From NCBI RefSeq assembly GCF_038002165.1, contig NZ_JBBOBR010000001.1, positions 2,356,001 through 2,420,000 on the forward strand: 64,000 bases of DNA, given 5' to 3'. Origin of the DNA: Cytobacillus sp. FSL H8-0458 (GTDB lineage Bacteria; Bacillota; Bacilli; Bacillales; Cytobacillaceae). Both the position numbers and the translations under genes were made by a program. Within the stretch, counting starts at the first letter, position 1, and each line of letters opens with the position of its first letter. Positions 16,336 through 25,353 of the stretch are shown here, in pieces. The notes below the pieces were generated by a model. That model saw only the letters and a list, made by a program, of their open reading frames with translations, searched no databases and had not been told where the DNA came from.

Positions 16336-16567
16336 TTATCCCCTTTCTCTTTCTCCTGAGCAGCATCTATCATTTAAACTCATTTTCAGCTAATATCATG
16401 CTGTGCAATATACATGTGCACATTATTATAGTATAAGGCTTTCTGATAGTTAAAACAATAGAAAACCGTACTCTGCCACTTATCAGCAGCTATTACTTGT
16501 ATGTACGATCAGGGATATTTTTAGTCCTGCACAATCACTAATACTAGACTAAATTTAGTATTTTGTG

Positions 16568-16583
16568 TGTGACAAGTGTCACA
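16568..16583. promoter_or_regulatory. CRP/FNR- or Rex-like palindrome between korB and miaB
   Basis: TGTGACAAGTGTCACA fits TGTGA-N6-TCACA exactly, the form of FNR sites in Bacillus, and partly fits Rex sites. It lies about 233 bases before the miaB start and just beyond the korB terminator. A second inverted repeat (AATACTA 16540-16546 with TAGTATT 16556-16562) is next to it. The rest of 16336-16560 shows no gene. Confidence 0.45.
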
Positions 16584-16591
16584 ATAAACTC

Positions 16592-16621
16592 AAAAAAAGA
16601 AGCCCGGGTGCCCCGAGCTTC
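16592..16621 (-). terminator. Terminator of korAB
   Basis: A 10-bp stem (16599-16608 with 16612-16621, one mismatch allowed as G-U) with a 3-base loop, followed on the minus strand by seven T. Located eight bases past the korB stop codon. Confidence 0.9.
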
Positions 16622-16628
16622 TGTTCTA

Positions 16629-17495
16629 TTACATAAATTCAGCTGCAAGTTTATCAAAGTGAGCTTGATCAAGTTGAAGATCCGCTTGTGATAATGGAGT
16701 TTCAGAGTAACCTGAAAGCAGCTCCTGATATGACTTTCGCTCAGTGTCCTGATAGATTAGGCCAGTTACAAGACCGCTGTGCTTCATAAGAGTCTGCATA
16801 GCCATTTCGCGGCTTGAATGATCATAGCCTTCCACATCGCTAAGCTTTGTCAGGTTTTCTTTAAACCAGTCATATGTGTTTACTTTGTTGTATGTAACAC
16901 ATGGGCTGAACACGTTAATTAAAGAGAAGCCATCATGCTTGATTCCTGCTTCGATTAACGCAGTCAGATCTTTAAGGTCAGTTGAGAAGCTCTGTGCTAC
17001 GAAGGTCGCACCAGCTGTTAATGCCATTTCCATTGGAGAAATCGCCTGTTCAATTGAACCTTGCGGAGTGGACTTAGTTTTGAAGCCAGCCGCAGAACGA
17101 GGTGAAGTCTGTCCTTTTGTTAAACCATAAATTTGGTTATCCATTACGATATAAGTGATGTTCACATTACGGCGGATCGCATGGATCGTATGGCCCATAC
17201 CGATCGCGAATCCATCTCCGTCACCGCCGGATGCGATAACTGTTAAATCGCGGTTAGCCATTTTAACACCCTGGGCGATCGGAAGTGAACGTCCATGAAT
17301 GCCGTGGAAACCATAAGAATTGATATAACCGGAAATACGTCCGGAACAGCCGATGCCTGATACGACAGCTAAGTTCTCAGGCTCTAAACCAACGTTTGCT
17401 GCCGCACGCTGAATCGCAGCCTGCACGGAGAAGTCTCCACAGCCCGGGCACCAGTTTGGTTTTACATTATTTCGAAAGTCTTTAAATGTGGCCAT
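16629..17495 (-). CDS. korB: 2-oxoacid:ferredoxin oxidoreductase, beta subunit
   Basis: The beta subunit carries thiamine diphosphate and an iron-sulfur cluster and works with KorA to convert a 2-oxoacid (2-oxoglutarate or pyruvate) plus CoA to acyl-CoA with ferredoxin reduction. Visible are CPGCG near residue 16, a further cluster cysteine in GIGCSGR, the ThDP/Mg motif GGDGDGFAIG near residue 90 with DNQIYGLTKGQ following, and CVTYNK near residue 199. Length (288) is standard. The ATG directly abuts the korA stop codon. The exact 2-oxoacid cannot be told from sequence alone. Confidence 0.94.
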   Translation of the reverse strand: MATFKDFRNNVKPNWCPGCGDFSVQAAIQRAAANVGLEPENLAVVSGIGCSGRISGYINSYGFHGIHGRSLPIAQGVKMANRDLTVIASGGDGDGFAIGMGHTIHAIRRNVNITYIVMDNQIYGLTKGQTSPRSAAGFKTKSTPQGSIEQAISPMEMALTAGATFVAQSFSTDLKDLTALIEAGIKHDGFSLINVFSPCVTYNKVNTYDWFKENLTKLSDVEGYDHSSREMAMQTLMKHSGLVTGLIYQDTERKSYQELLSGYSETPLSQADLQLDQAHFDKLAAEFM

Positions 17496-19232
17496 TTAGA
17501 ACAACTCCTTGCATTTTGTGTGAATTTCATGCGGCAAGAATGGATTTCCGTCGTACTTTAATAGCTTATATACTTTCTCAGCATGTCCGACGTTCATCTT
17601 CATGATGTTCGCTAATTGTCCTGTAGCATTGTTTTCAACCACCGCGATTTTCTTAGCTGTTTTTACAAGCGGCAATAATTCGTCAGTTGGGAAAGGATGA
17701 ATCAGACGAACTTGTGCATGGTTTACTTTAATGCCGTCCTGTTCAAGCCTGCTCATAGCTTCCTCAATTGCACCTCTTGTTGAGTTGAAGCCGACGATCA
17801 GCAAGTCCGCTTCTTCATGTGGTGCATTCTTGTGAACAGGTGTATTGAATTTAATATTTTCAACCTTGCGGAAACGCTTATCCATTTGTGCGTTGCGGTT
17901 TGCAGCTGATTCTGAAGGCTTTCCAGTTTCATCATGCTCAACACCTGTAACATGGTGGATTCCGTTCTTCATGCCAGGAATTACACGTGGAGAAACTCCA
18001 TCCTCTGTAACCTCAAAGCGCTTAAAGTAACCTTTGTTTTCAATTTCAGGAAGTTCTTCTGTAACAAGCTTTCCGCGGCGGATTTCAACCTTACTGAAAT
18101 CAAGCGGCTCCACTGTCTGTTTTCCAAGAGAAAGCTGTAAATCTGATAGGATTATAACCGGGCACTGGTATTCTTCTGCCAGGTTGAAAGCTTCAGCAGT
18201 ATCATAGAATGCTTCCTGTACAGTGCTTGGGGCAAGAACGATTTTTGGAATCTCGCCATGAGTTCCGTAAATCATTGCCATTAAATCAGACTGCTCCTGT
18301 TTTGTCGGAAGTCCTGTAGAAGGTCCTCCACGCTGTGTATCCACAATAACCAAAGGTGTTTCAGTTATCCCTGAAAGGCCGATCGCTTCCATCTTAAGGG
18401 AAAGTCCAGGACCGGCAGATGCTGTCAGTGAGCGGACACCTGCGTAGTTTGCACCGATTGCCATTGTAACCGCAGCAATTTCATCTTCTGTCTGGATAAC
18501 AGATCCGCCAAGCGCAGGAAGCTTTTTAATCAGGTATTCCATGATTTCGGATGCAGGTGTGATTGGGTAAGCGGCCATAAATCGGCAGCCGCCTGCGAGC
18601 GCACCTAGAGCGATTGCATCGTTCCCGATCATAAATAAACGCTGCAGCCCGTCAGCTTTTTCAAGCTCCAATAATTCCACATCATCGCTAAGCTTTTCTT
18701 TCATGAAATCAAAGCCGGCCTGAATGGCTTCCATGTTCTTATCGACAACCTGCTGTCCTTTTCGTCCAAAAATCTCTTGAACTACTTCTTCAAATACTTT
18801 AATATCTAAATTTAGAACTGCACATGTCGCACCAACAGCAACCATGTTTTTCATCAGGGATGTTCCAAGCTCTGTAGCAATCTCTGTAAAAGGCACTGCA
18901 AACAAAGCTGCATTCGTATCTTCTGGCTGTTTAGGATCAAATTTCGCATCTGCAATCATGATCCCTTTATCGTGAAGTTCTTTGTAGTTTAAATCGATTG
19001 TTTCCTGGTCGAAAGCTACCAGAATATCTAAATCGTCTGAAATAGAACGGATTTGTGACGTGCTGACGCGAATCTTGTTGTTCGTGTGCCCGCCTTTAAT
19101 ACGTGATGAAAAGTGGCGGTAACCGTACAGGTAGTAGCCTAAACGATTTAGCGCAATGGAAAAAATCTCTCCGGTACTTTCAATACCTTCCCCTTGCTGT
19201 CCTCCAACTTTCCATGAAAGTTGATTGATCAT
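17496..19232 (-). CDS. korA: 2-oxoacid:ferredoxin oxidoreductase, alpha subunit (gamma-alpha fusion)
   Basis: The 578-residue protein fuses the gamma domain (about residues 1-190; VGGQQGEGIESTGEIFS and RHFSSRIKGGHTN) to the pyrimidine-binding alpha domain (from about 195; GNDAIALGALAGGCRFMAAYPITPASE, then AGPGLSLKMEAIGLSG) and a C-terminal transketolase-like domain. This is the usual architecture of two-subunit bacterial and archaeal enzymes. ATG start with AAGGGGTG ten bases upstream. Two cre-like motifs in the upstream region suggest carbon catabolite control. In B. subtilis this place holds tdh-kbl, so korAB is a lineage difference. Confidence 0.94.
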   Translation of the reverse strand: MINQLSWKVGGQQGEGIESTGEIFSIALNRLGYYLYGYRHFSSRIKGGHTNNKIRVSTSQIRSISDDLDILVAFDQETIDLNYKELHDKGIMIADAKFDPKQPEDTNAALFAVPFTEIATELGTSLMKNMVAVGATCAVLNLDIKVFEEVVQEIFGRKGQQVVDKNMEAIQAGFDFMKEKLSDDVELLELEKADGLQRLFMIGNDAIALGALAGGCRFMAAYPITPASEIMEYLIKKLPALGGSVIQTEDEIAAVTMAIGANYAGVRSLTASAGPGLSLKMEAIGLSGITETPLVIVDTQRGGPSTGLPTKQEQSDLMAMIYGTHGEIPKIVLAPSTVQEAFYDTAEAFNLAEEYQCPVIILSDLQLSLGKQTVEPLDFSKVEIRRGKLVTEELPEIENKGYFKRFEVTEDGVSPRVIPGMKNGIHHVTGVEHDETGKPSESAANRNAQMDKRFRKVENIKFNTPVHKNAPHEEADLLIVGFNSTRGAIEEAMSRLEQDGIKVNHAQVRLIHPFPTDELLPLVKTAKKIAVVENNATGQLANIMKMNVGHAEKVYKLLKYDGNPFLPHEIHTKCKELF

Positions 19233-19265
19233 GTCTTACACCCCTTTAGATACGTTAAGAAATTA

Positions 19266-19310
19266 TGTAAAAACGCTTTTTAAATATCAGTGTAGTACTT
19301 GTCCAGTCAA
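19266..19310 (-). promoter_or_regulatory. Candidate korA promoter with overlapping cre-like element
   Basis: On the minus strand TTGACT (19305-19310) and GATATT (19283-19288) are spaced 16 bp. Just downstream, 19266-19280 reads AAAAGCGTTTTTACA, an imperfect cre. CcpA bound there would block elongation. Prediction by eye. Confidence 0.35.
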
Positions 19311-19362
19311 TCCGGCCATTTTCAACATGCATTTAAGGCTATATTCTGGAAGATGGATGGGT

Positions 19363-19376
19363 ACTAAACGCTTTCA
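19363..19376 (-). promoter_or_regulatory. Cre-like CcpA site upstream of korA
   Basis: TGAAAGCGTTTAGT on the minus strand matches the cre consensus TGWAANCGNTNWCA at 12 of 14 positions. It is 131 bases before the korA start, upstream of the candidate promoter. The remainder of 19233-19533 has no gene and is AT-rich. Confidence 0.45.
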
Positions 19377-19533
19377 ATTCTAGACCTATGTGTCTAAAAA
19401 AGCAACCCTTTCCGAATATTTATCGATTAAAAGATGAATATTTTTTTATTTTTTGAAAAATCGTAAAAAGATCATTTAATATTGGATTTTTGAAGTTAGT
19501 TACACCCCTTGATATATAGTTTTTTCACCATTT

Positions 19534-20457
19534 TCACCTTGGAAACCTGCGATAAAAATTGCGAAATAAAAATTTTTCAGCTTGTATATCAGAATAATAT
19601 TTTAACAGTTCATTTATCAGGCTATCGTATTTTCTTGCATCCTCCAAATCTGTAACTTTTCCATCTGTACCATCAAAATCCGAGCCGAATCCTACGTGAT
19701 TCTCTCCCCCAAGTGAACATACATATTCCAGGTGCCTGAGAATATCAGTAATTGCCGCTGTTTGTTTGCCTGATAAAAATTCAGTCACAAATGTAATGCC
19801 CATCACACTGTCCCTGTCAATCAGCGCTTCAATCTGTTCGTTCGTTAAATTGCGTGGATGCGGGCACAACGAATAGCAGTTTGAATGAGTGGCAACGGGG
19901 TAGTCGGCCCATTCCATAACATCCCAGAAGCCCCGTTCAGAAAGATGGGAAACATCGCACCATGCCTTGCTGGCATTTAATTCATAAACAACCCCTTTGC
20001 CAAATGAAGAAAGGCCTGCCCCTCTTTCCTCAAGCACTCCATCAGCAGCACAGTTTGCATAATTCCATGTTAATCCCACTGAAGATACTCCCAGCCTTAG
20101 AAGTGTCTTCAATTTAAGCAGATCGCAGCCAACTGCATCGCAACCCTCCAAGGTCAGCATCGCTCCTGTCTCATTCTCCTTCAGCATGTCGATGTCCCGG
20201 GGGTTTCTAATGAGCTTTAATTGCGGATTGGGCTTAAGCACTTTCTCGTAAAAAAGATTGACCATATACAGGGCTGCGTTGAACTTCATTTCCGTATGGA
20301 CGGATTCCGGAACATATATGGCAAAGCACTGAACCTTTAAGCCTGATGCCTGAAGCGCTTCCAGATTTACCTGAAGACTGCCTGAATTTTGAAAGTCAAT
20401 CCTTCTGTCCATAAACATTTTATATAGAACATCACAATGTGCATCAAATATTTTCAA
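19534..20457 (-). CDS. Membrane dipeptidase family (peptidase M19) protein
   Basis: The protein (307 residues from the TTG at 20455-20457) belongs to the zinc-dependent renal dipeptidase family. It begins KIFDAHCDVLYKM, with the first metal-binding H-x-D, and has TLEGCDAVG with the bridging glutamate near residue 115, VSHLSERGFWDV and THSNCYSLCPHPRN with histidine ligands, and GFGSDFDGTD near residue 258. Members cleave dipeptides, including some D-amino-acid dipeptides. The TTG start has AGGGAGG eight bases upstream; an ATG nine codons earlier would encode this ribosome site. It lies between spoVS and korAB. The substrate is unknown. Confidence 0.9.
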   Translation of the reverse strand: MKIFDAHCDVLYKMFMDRRIDFQNSGSLQVNLEALQASGLKVQCFAIYVPESVHTEMKFNAALYMVNLFYEKVLKPNPQLKLIRNPRDIDMLKENETGAMLTLEGCDAVGCDLLKLKTLLRLGVSSVGLTWNYANCAADGVLEERGAGLSSFGKGVVYELNASKAWCDVSHLSERGFWDVMEWADYPVATHSNCYSLCPHPRNLTNEQIEALIDRDSVMGITFVTEFLSGKQTAAITDILRHLEYVCSLGGENHVGFGSDFDGTDGKVTDLEDARKYDSLINELLKYYSDIQAEKFLFRNFYRRFPR

Positions 20458-20497
20458 GCTTTCTTCCTCCCTCTTTTTCTCCATAGCATTATCTTAT

Positions 20498-20534
20498 TAA
20501 AAAAAGAACCTGTTTGCCTATGACGCAAACAGGT
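20498..20534 (-). terminator. Terminator of spoVS
   Basis: An 11-bp stem (20507-20517 with 20524-20534, AACCTGTTTGC) and 6-base loop, then CTTTTTTT on the minus strand. Confidence 0.88.
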
Positions 20535-20613
20535 TTTATTATTTTTGTGAGAATCTATATTTTGTGACTTATGCATATGACAAAGGATGATTTCCCATTC
20601 TGAAGCTTTTGGG

Positions 20614-20874
20614 CTAACGCGGCTCCACAATCAGCTTAATGGCAGTCCGTTCTTCGCCGTCGATCAGGATATCCGTGAATGCAGGGATACAAATTAAATC
20701 CACTCCGCTAGGCGCTACGAATCCTCTTGCGATCGCTACTGCCTTAACAGCCTGGTTCAATGCACCCGCACCAATTGCCTGGATTTCCGCATTTCCTCTT
20801 TCGCGAAGAACTCCAGCAAGCGCACCAGCTACAGAATTAGGATTAGATTTTGCTGAAACTTTTAATATTTCCAT
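20614..20874 (-). CDS. spoVS: Stage V sporulation protein S
   Basis: The 86-residue product is nearly invariant among sporeformers: MEILKVSAKSNPNSVAGALA at the start, then GAGALNQAVKAVAIARGFVAPSG. SpoVS is a small Alba-like fold protein that affects septation and spore coat assembly; its molecular partner is not settled. ATG start with GGAGGAGCTAGGA directly upstream. It is monocistronic, bounded by a terminator. B. subtilis spoVS is under sigma-H control, and a weak sigma-H-like site is seen at 20910-20935. Confidence 0.97.
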   Translation of the reverse strand: MEILKVSAKSNPNSVAGALAGVLRERGNAEIQAIGAGALNQAVKAVAIARGFVAPSGVDLICIPAFTDILIDGEERTAIKLIVEPR

Positions 20875-20909
20875 TCCTAGCTCCTCCTCGTTTTACCCCT
20901 CCTGTATGC

Positions 20910-20935
20910 ATTGCTCAAAGCGTTGATTCACCTTC
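20910..20935 (-). promoter_or_regulatory. Weak sigma-H-like promoter of spoVS
   Basis: GAAGGTGAA (20927-20935) and GAGCAAT (20910-20916), separated by 10 bases, approximate the sigma-H pattern RnAGGAwWW / RnnGAAT, with spacing one base short. The rest of the gene-free stretch 20875-21203 shows only the ymdB terminator at its upper end. Confidence 0.3.
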
Positions 20936-21159
20936 TGGAAAGGCCGGATGCCATCAGACAGGCAATTTCTTTCCGTTCATAAACAGGCCGCTTTGATGGA
21001 ATTTAGCACCAGGTCTATATATCATTCCATTGCTACTATATTCAGCTTGGAATTCACATATTCCGGCTTGGACAAAAAAAGCAGGGTTTCAGGCAGATTT
21101 TCTTCAGGATTTCTGCTTGTCCAAGGAAAACGCATCTGAAGTCTTGTTTCTGCTAATTC

Positions 21160-21198
21160 AAAAAGACTGCAATCCGGCCATCCGGATGCAGTCTTTTA
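21160..21198 (-). terminator. Terminator of rny-ymdB
   Basis: A long stem with one mismatch (AAAAGACTGCAATCCGG 21161-21177 with CCGGATGCAGTCTTTT 21182-21197) lies directly beyond the ymdB stop codon. The minus-strand tail is only moderately T-rich. Confidence 0.75.
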
Positions 21199-21203
21199 TC
21201 AGT

Positions 21204-22001
21204 TTATGAGTAAAAAGGGTGGTCATCATTAATTAGGATCCGGTCAATTTTTTTTGCCAATCCTGTTTTAGGATTCAGTTCAATGACCGCTGCGCTTAAC
21301 TGGCTCCTGCCTTCTTTCGGAACTTCAAATCGAACCGGGAGCCCGGAGATAAACCTTTTGATCACTGCTTCTTTTTCCACACCAAGGATACCGTCATAAG
21401 GGCCTGTCATCCCCACATCAGACATAAAGGCCGTCCCGCCAGGCAAAATGCGGTTATCGGCTGTCTGCACGTGGGTATGCGTACCTACGACTGCTGATAC
21501 TTTTCCATCCAAGTACCAGCCCATGGCCTGTTTTTCACTTGTTGCTTCTGCATGAAAATCAACAAAAATAAATGGAGTCCTTTCCCGGGCTTCTTTTATC
21601 AGTTCATCTGCCTTTTGGAAAGGGCAGTCACTTGTATTCATAAAAGTTCTGCCCTGAAGGCTGATAACTGCTACTTCCTCTGTATTAAACTTCAAAATAA
21701 CCATGCCTTTGCCAGGATTATTAGAAGGAAAATTAGCCGGACGAACCATATATTTCGCGCGGTCAATAAATTCAAAAATTTCCCGATTATCCCAGGTATG
21801 ATTCCCGAGAGTCACCGCCTGTGCACCAGCCTCAAGAAATCCCCGATAAATCTTTTCCGTAATTCCTTTTCCCCCTGCTGCATTTTCCCCATTAATAATC
21901 GTGATATGCGGCCGGTATTTTTCTTTAAGCTTCGGTACATATTCAGTGATCATATCCCGCCCCTGGGATCCCACTACATCTCCGACAAACAATATATTCA
22001 T
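21204..22001 (-). CDS. ymdB: YmdB metallophosphoesterase (2',3'-cyclic nucleotide phosphodiesterase)
   Basis: YmdB hydrolyses 2',3'-cyclic nucleotides and influences biofilm gene expression in B. subtilis. The 265-residue protein has the dimetal phosphoesterase motifs MNILFVGDVVGS at the N-terminus, NGENAAGGKGI near residue 38, TLGNHTWDN near residue 64, VDFHAEATSEK near residue 149 and GTHTHVQTADN near residue 173. ATG start behind AAAGGGATATGAC. It lies 130 bases downstream of rny in the same orientation, the conserved rny-ymdB pairing, with a hairpin at the rny stop between them. Confidence 0.95.
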   Translation of the reverse strand: MNILFVGDVVGSQGRDMITEYVPKLKEKYRPHITIINGENAAGGKGITEKIYRGFLEAGAQAVTLGNHTWDNREIFEFIDRAKYMVRPANFPSNNPGKGMVILKFNTEEVAVISLQGRTFMNTSDCPFQKADELIKEARERTPFIFVDFHAEATSEKQAMGWYLDGKVSAVVGTHTHVQTADNRILPGGTAFMSDVGMTGPYDGILGVEKEAVIKRFISGLPVRFEVPKEGRSQLSAAVIELNPKTGLAKKIDRILINDDHPFYS

Positions 22002-22105
22002 GTCATATCCCTTTCTGTTTTTAAAGATATATGTATGCTTTTTCAGTTCTTTTTATTAGTGTAACACAGTTTTCCTGCTTCAATTTAAAGCACACCCTGA
22101 AAAAG

Positions 22106-22137
22106 AAATAAAGCGATGCATGTGCATCGCTTTATTT
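22106..22137 (-). terminator. Hairpin at the rny stop codon
   Basis: A perfect 15-bp inverted repeat (22106-22120 with 22123-22137) overlaps the rny stop. On the minus strand the descending arm ends TTTATTT followed by CTTTTTC, consistent with a partial terminator between rny and ymdB. Confidence 0.75.
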
Positions 22138-23697
22138 TGCATATTCAACGGCCCTCGTTTCACGGATAACCGTGACCTTGATGTGGCCTGGATAATCAAG
22201 TTCTTCTTCAATCTTCTTACGGATATCCCTTGCCAAACGATGAGCTTCAAGGTCATCAATTTGTTCAGGCTTAACCATAATACGGATTTCGCGTCCAGCT
22301 TGAATGGCGAATGATTTTTCAACACCATCATAGGATTCGGAAATCTCTTCAAGCTTTTCAAGACGGCGAATATAGTTCTCAAGCGTCTCTCTTCTTGCTC
22401 CAGGTCTTGCTGCTGATAAAGCATCAGCTGCAGCGACAAGTACGGCAATGATTGATGTTGGCTCTGTGTCACCATGGTGGGAAGCGATACTGTTTATGAC
22501 AACAGGATGCTCTTTATACTTAGTGGCAAGCTCCACACCGATTTCAACATGGCTTCCTTCCACCTCATGGTCGATTGCTTTACCGATATCATGAAGCAAT
22601 CCTGCCCGGCGTGCCAATGTTTCGTCCTGTCCCAATTCGGCAGCCAGCAGTCCTGAAAGCTGAGCCACTTCCATTGAGTGCTTTAACACATTCTGGCCGT
22701 AGCTTGTACGGAATTTTAATCGGCCAAGAATTTTGATTAAGTCTGGATGCAAGCCGTGAACACCAACCTCAAAAGTGGTTTGTTCGCCGATTTCACGAAT
22801 ATGTTCATCCACTTCACGGCGGGCCTTATCGACCATTTCCTCAATCCGAGCTGGATGGATGCGACCGTCCTGAACCAATTTGTCTAAAGCTAAGCGTGCA
22901 GTCTCACGGCGAATTGGATCAAAGCCGGATAAAATTACCGCTTCCGGCGTATCATCGATAATAAGATCAATTCCGGTCAGTGTTTCCAGAGTACGGATAT
23001 TACGGCCTTCACGGCCAATAATGCGCCCTTTCATCTCATCATTTGGCAGGTTGACAACTGATACAGTAGTTTCTGCCACATGATCAGCAGCACATCTTTG
23101 GATAGCCAGTGACAGGATTTCCTTCGCTTTCTTATCCGCGTCCTCTTTCGCTCTAGTCTCGCTCTCTTTTACCATAATGGCGACATCGTGAGCCACTTCC
23201 TGCTCCGTGCGCTCTAAAATGATGGACTTTGCCTCTTCACGAGTCAAGCCTGAGATGCGTTCCAGCTCAGCTTGCTGCTCTTTAATCATCACTTCCACTT
23301 TGCTTTCCATCTCTTCAATATGCTGTTGTCTTTTGCTAAGAGAATCGTCCCTCTTTTCTAAAAGCGCTTCACGTTTATCTAACGTTTCATCTTTGCGATC
23401 AAGGTTCTCTTCTTTTTGCATTAAGCGATTTTCTTGTTTTTGCAGTTCATTTCTTCGATCACGAACTTCACCTTCCGCATCTGTGCGGAGCTTGTGAATT
23501 TCATCTTTCGCTTCAAGCAGGGCTTCCTTCTTCGTAGCCTCAGCTTCTCGCTTTGCGTCTTCCAAAATCTGCTCAGCAGCATCTTTAGCTCCTGCAATTT
23601 TAGCTTCGGCAATAGATTTGCGAACAAAATAGCCAACAAAAGCACCGACGATTAGGCCAAGCAAAATGGAGATGATTGCTGTTACTAGATCCATCAT
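22132..23697 (-). CDS. rny: Ribonuclease Y
   Basis: RNase Y is the membrane-anchored endoribonuclease that starts bulk mRNA decay in Bacillus. The 521-residue protein has an N-terminal membrane segment (about residues 3-25, [19 protein letters not shown]), a long coiled-coil of charged repeats to about residue 200, a KH domain with [12 protein letters not shown] near residue 225, and an HD domain with [13 protein letters not shown] near residue 370. ATG start; the second ATG follows directly. A strong sigma-A promoter and a palindrome lie 210-270 bases upstream. It works with the RicA-containing Y-complex, encoded 7.5 kb away. Confidence 0.97.
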   Translation of the reverse strand: MMDLVTAIISILLGLIVGAFVGYFVRKSIAEAKIAGAKDAAEQILEDAKREAEATKKEALLEAKDEIHKLRTDAEGEVRDRRNELQKQENRLMQKEENLDRKDETLDKREALLEKRDDSLSKRQQHIEEMESKVEVMIKEQQAELERISGLTREEAKSIILERTEQEVAHDVAIMVKESETRAKEDADKKAKEILSLAIQRCAADHVAETTVSVVNLPNDEMKGRIIGREGRNIRTLETLTGIDLIIDDTPEAVILSGFDPIRRETARLALDKLVQDGRIHPARIEEMVDKARREVDEHIREIGEQTTFEVGVHGLHPDLIKILGRLKFRTSYGQNVLKHSMEVAQLSGLLAAELGQDETLARRAGLLHDIGKAIDHEVEGSHVEIGVELATKYKEHPVVINSIASHHGDTEPTSIIAVLVAAADALSAARPGARRETLENYIRRLEKLEEISESYDGVEKSFAIQAGREIRIMVKPEQIDDLEAHRLARDIRKKIEEELDYPGHIKVTVIRETRAVEYAK

Positions 23698-23905
23698 TTC
23701 ACCTCCTCTTGCTATGAACTTGTTTGTGTTACGTTTTTTAAAGTGTTGGCATGTACATTGTCCAATTCAATATACAGCACTAAGGCTTTTAAACGTTTCA
23801 ATCTTAAAAAAACACTGGGCATCCATCTGACGGCTGGCAGTTTATTAACGTATGAAAAGCCAATGGAGCCTGGAGCCGGACAAAGTCTGACTCAATAAGA
23901 ATTTC

Positions 23906-23924
23906 TTTACATATAAAATGTAAA
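23906..23924. promoter_or_regulatory. 19-bp palindrome just downstream of the rny promoter
   Basis: TTTACAT-ATAAA-ATGTAAA has perfect seven-base arms. It is nested in a larger imperfect inverted repeat (23905-23946). It lies about 6-25 bases downstream of the predicted transcription start, where it could act as an operator or form a 5' stem on the rny mRNA. Confidence 0.5.
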
Positions 23925-23937
23925 ATATACATTTTTA

Positions 23938-23966
23938 ATTGTAAAGCTGTGGAATTTTATTGTCAA
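23938..23966 (-). promoter_or_regulatory. Sigma-A promoter of rny
   Basis: TTGACA (23961-23966) and TACAAT (23938-23943) on the minus strand with a 17-bp spacer match the consensus at 11 of 12 positions. The predicted leader is about 230 bases. No ORF was seen between it and rny in the stretch 23698-23937. Confidence 0.75.
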
Positions 23967-24020
23967 GGGTTTGTCTTAAGGGCTTTTCTTAATATTTCGA
24001 TTGGTTTGAACACTTTTGAA

Positions 24021-24055
24021 GAAAAAAAAGCAAAGCCACTCAGGACTTTGCTTTT
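24021..24055 (-). terminator. Terminator of recA
   Basis: AAAAGCAAAG (24026-24035) pairs with CTTTGCTTTT (24046-24055); the minus-strand transcript ends in a run of eight T. It follows the recA stop by eight bases. Confidence 0.85.
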
Positions 24056-24063
24056 CCTTAGTA

Positions 24064-25104
24064 TTAATCGATCAGCTCGAATTCTTCCTGCTCTTCGTCT
24101 CCGCTGGCTACTTTTTCTTCATCGAGTCCATAATGTTCGCGGATTTGTTTTTGGATAGTTAGACGGATTTCAGGGTTTTCTTTTAGGAATACCTTGGCGT
24201 TTTCACGGCCTTGGCCCAGGCGCTCCTCGTTGAATGAGTACCAAGAACCGCTCTTTTGGACAATATCCAGCTCAGAGCCAAGATCGATGATTTCACCTTC
24301 CTTGGAAATTCCTTCACCGTACATGATGTCAACTTCCGCCACTCGGAATGGAGGAGCGACTTTATTTTTGACAACTTTAATCTTTGTCTTATTACCAACC
24401 ATTTCATTGCCTTGTTTAAGAGTTTCTGCACGGCGCACTTCAAGGCGGATGGATGAGTAGAACTTCAATGCGCGTCCCCCCGGAGTCGTCTCAGGGTTTC
24501 CAAACATAATTCCGATTTTTTCACGGATTTGGTTAATGAAAATCGCGATTGTCTTTGATTTGTTGATTGCGCCTGATAGCTTACGAAGTGCCTGTGACAT
24601 TAGGCGGGCCTGCAGACCCACATGGGAGTCACCCATTTCTCCTTCAATTTCAGCCTTGGGAACAAGGGCTGCCACAGAGTCAACTACGAGAATATCAATA
24701 GCACCGCTTCGAACAAGGGCTTCTGCTATTTCAAGCGCCTGCTCTCCAGTATCCGGCTGGGAAAGAAGAAGCTCGTCAATATTTACACCAAGCTTTTGTG
24801 CATAAACAGGGTCCAAAGCGTGTTCGGCATCGATGAACGCTGCTTGTCCGCCGCTTGCCTGCACTTCTGCAATAGCATGCAGGGCTACTGTTGTTTTACC
24901 GGAACTCTCCGGTCCATAGACTTCAATAATACGTCCTCTTGGATAGCCGCCTACCCCAAGAGCTGCATCAAGAGCAAGAGACCCGCTTGGTACAGTGGAA
25001 ATTCTGCGGTCAGTCTGTTCCCCGAGCTTCATGATAGAACCTTTACCAAATTGCTTTTCTATTTGTTTTAGCGCCATTTCAAGAGCTGCTTGACGATCAC
25101 TCAC
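24064..25104 (-). CDS. recA: Recombinase RecA
   Basis: RecA catalyses strand exchange and triggers LexA self-cleavage in the SOS response. The 346-residue protein has the Walker A motif GPESSGKTT near residue 65, [10 protein letters not shown] near residue 138, loop residues [19 protein letters not shown], and an acidic C-terminal tail. ATG start with AGGAACTATTAGTGAG upstream. A LexA-type box and a sigma-A promoter precede it. It follows cinA, the usual neighbour order in Bacilli, but with its own promoter. Confidence 0.98.
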   Translation of the reverse strand: MSDRQAALEMALKQIEKQFGKGSIMKLGEQTDRRISTVPSGSLALDAALGVGGYPRGRIIEVYGPESSGKTTVALHAIAEVQASGGQAAFIDAEHALDPVYAQKLGVNIDELLLSQPDTGEQALEIAEALVRSGAIDILVVDSVAALVPKAEIEGEMGDSHVGLQARLMSQALRKLSGAINKSKTIAIFINQIREKIGIMFGNPETTPGGRALKFYSSIRLEVRRAETLKQGNEMVGNKTKIKVVKNKVAPPFRVAEVDIMYGEGISKEGEIIDLGSELDIVQKSGSWYSFNEERLGQGRENAKVFLKENPEIRLTIQKQIREHYGLDEEKVASGDEEQEEFELID

Positions 25105-25180
25105 TAATAGTTCCTCCTTTTATATAGACGAATCTGTCTTTTGATTAGATTCGATTTGTCTCATCTCAAAACCTAACTCT

Positions 25181-25209
25181 ACTATAAACCTTTTCAATGC
25201 ATTTGTCGA
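25181..25209 (-). promoter_or_regulatory. Sigma-A promoter of recA
   Basis: TCGACA (25204-25209) and TATAGT (25181-25186), with a 17-bp spacer, match 10 of 12 consensus positions. The leader would be about 70 bases. Confidence 0.65.
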
Positions 25210-25218
25210 GCAAAAAGT

Positions 25219-25232
25219 CGAACATCCATTCG
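25219..25232. promoter_or_regulatory. LexA (DinR) box upstream of recA
   Basis: CGAATGGATGTTCG read on the minus strand fits the Bacillus SOS consensus CGAACrnryGTTCG with one mismatch. It lies nine bases upstream of the recA -35 element, where LexA binding would repress recA in the absence of damage. Confidence 0.75.
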
Positions 25233-25353
25233 ATTTTTTTCATTGAGACATTTTGCCCGAAAATATCAAGACTGCTGGGGAAAGAGAGGTTTTTCAGGGG
25301 TCAATCAGTAGATGAAATCGCATTTCGGCAAGAAGTCTGTCTATTATTATGGC

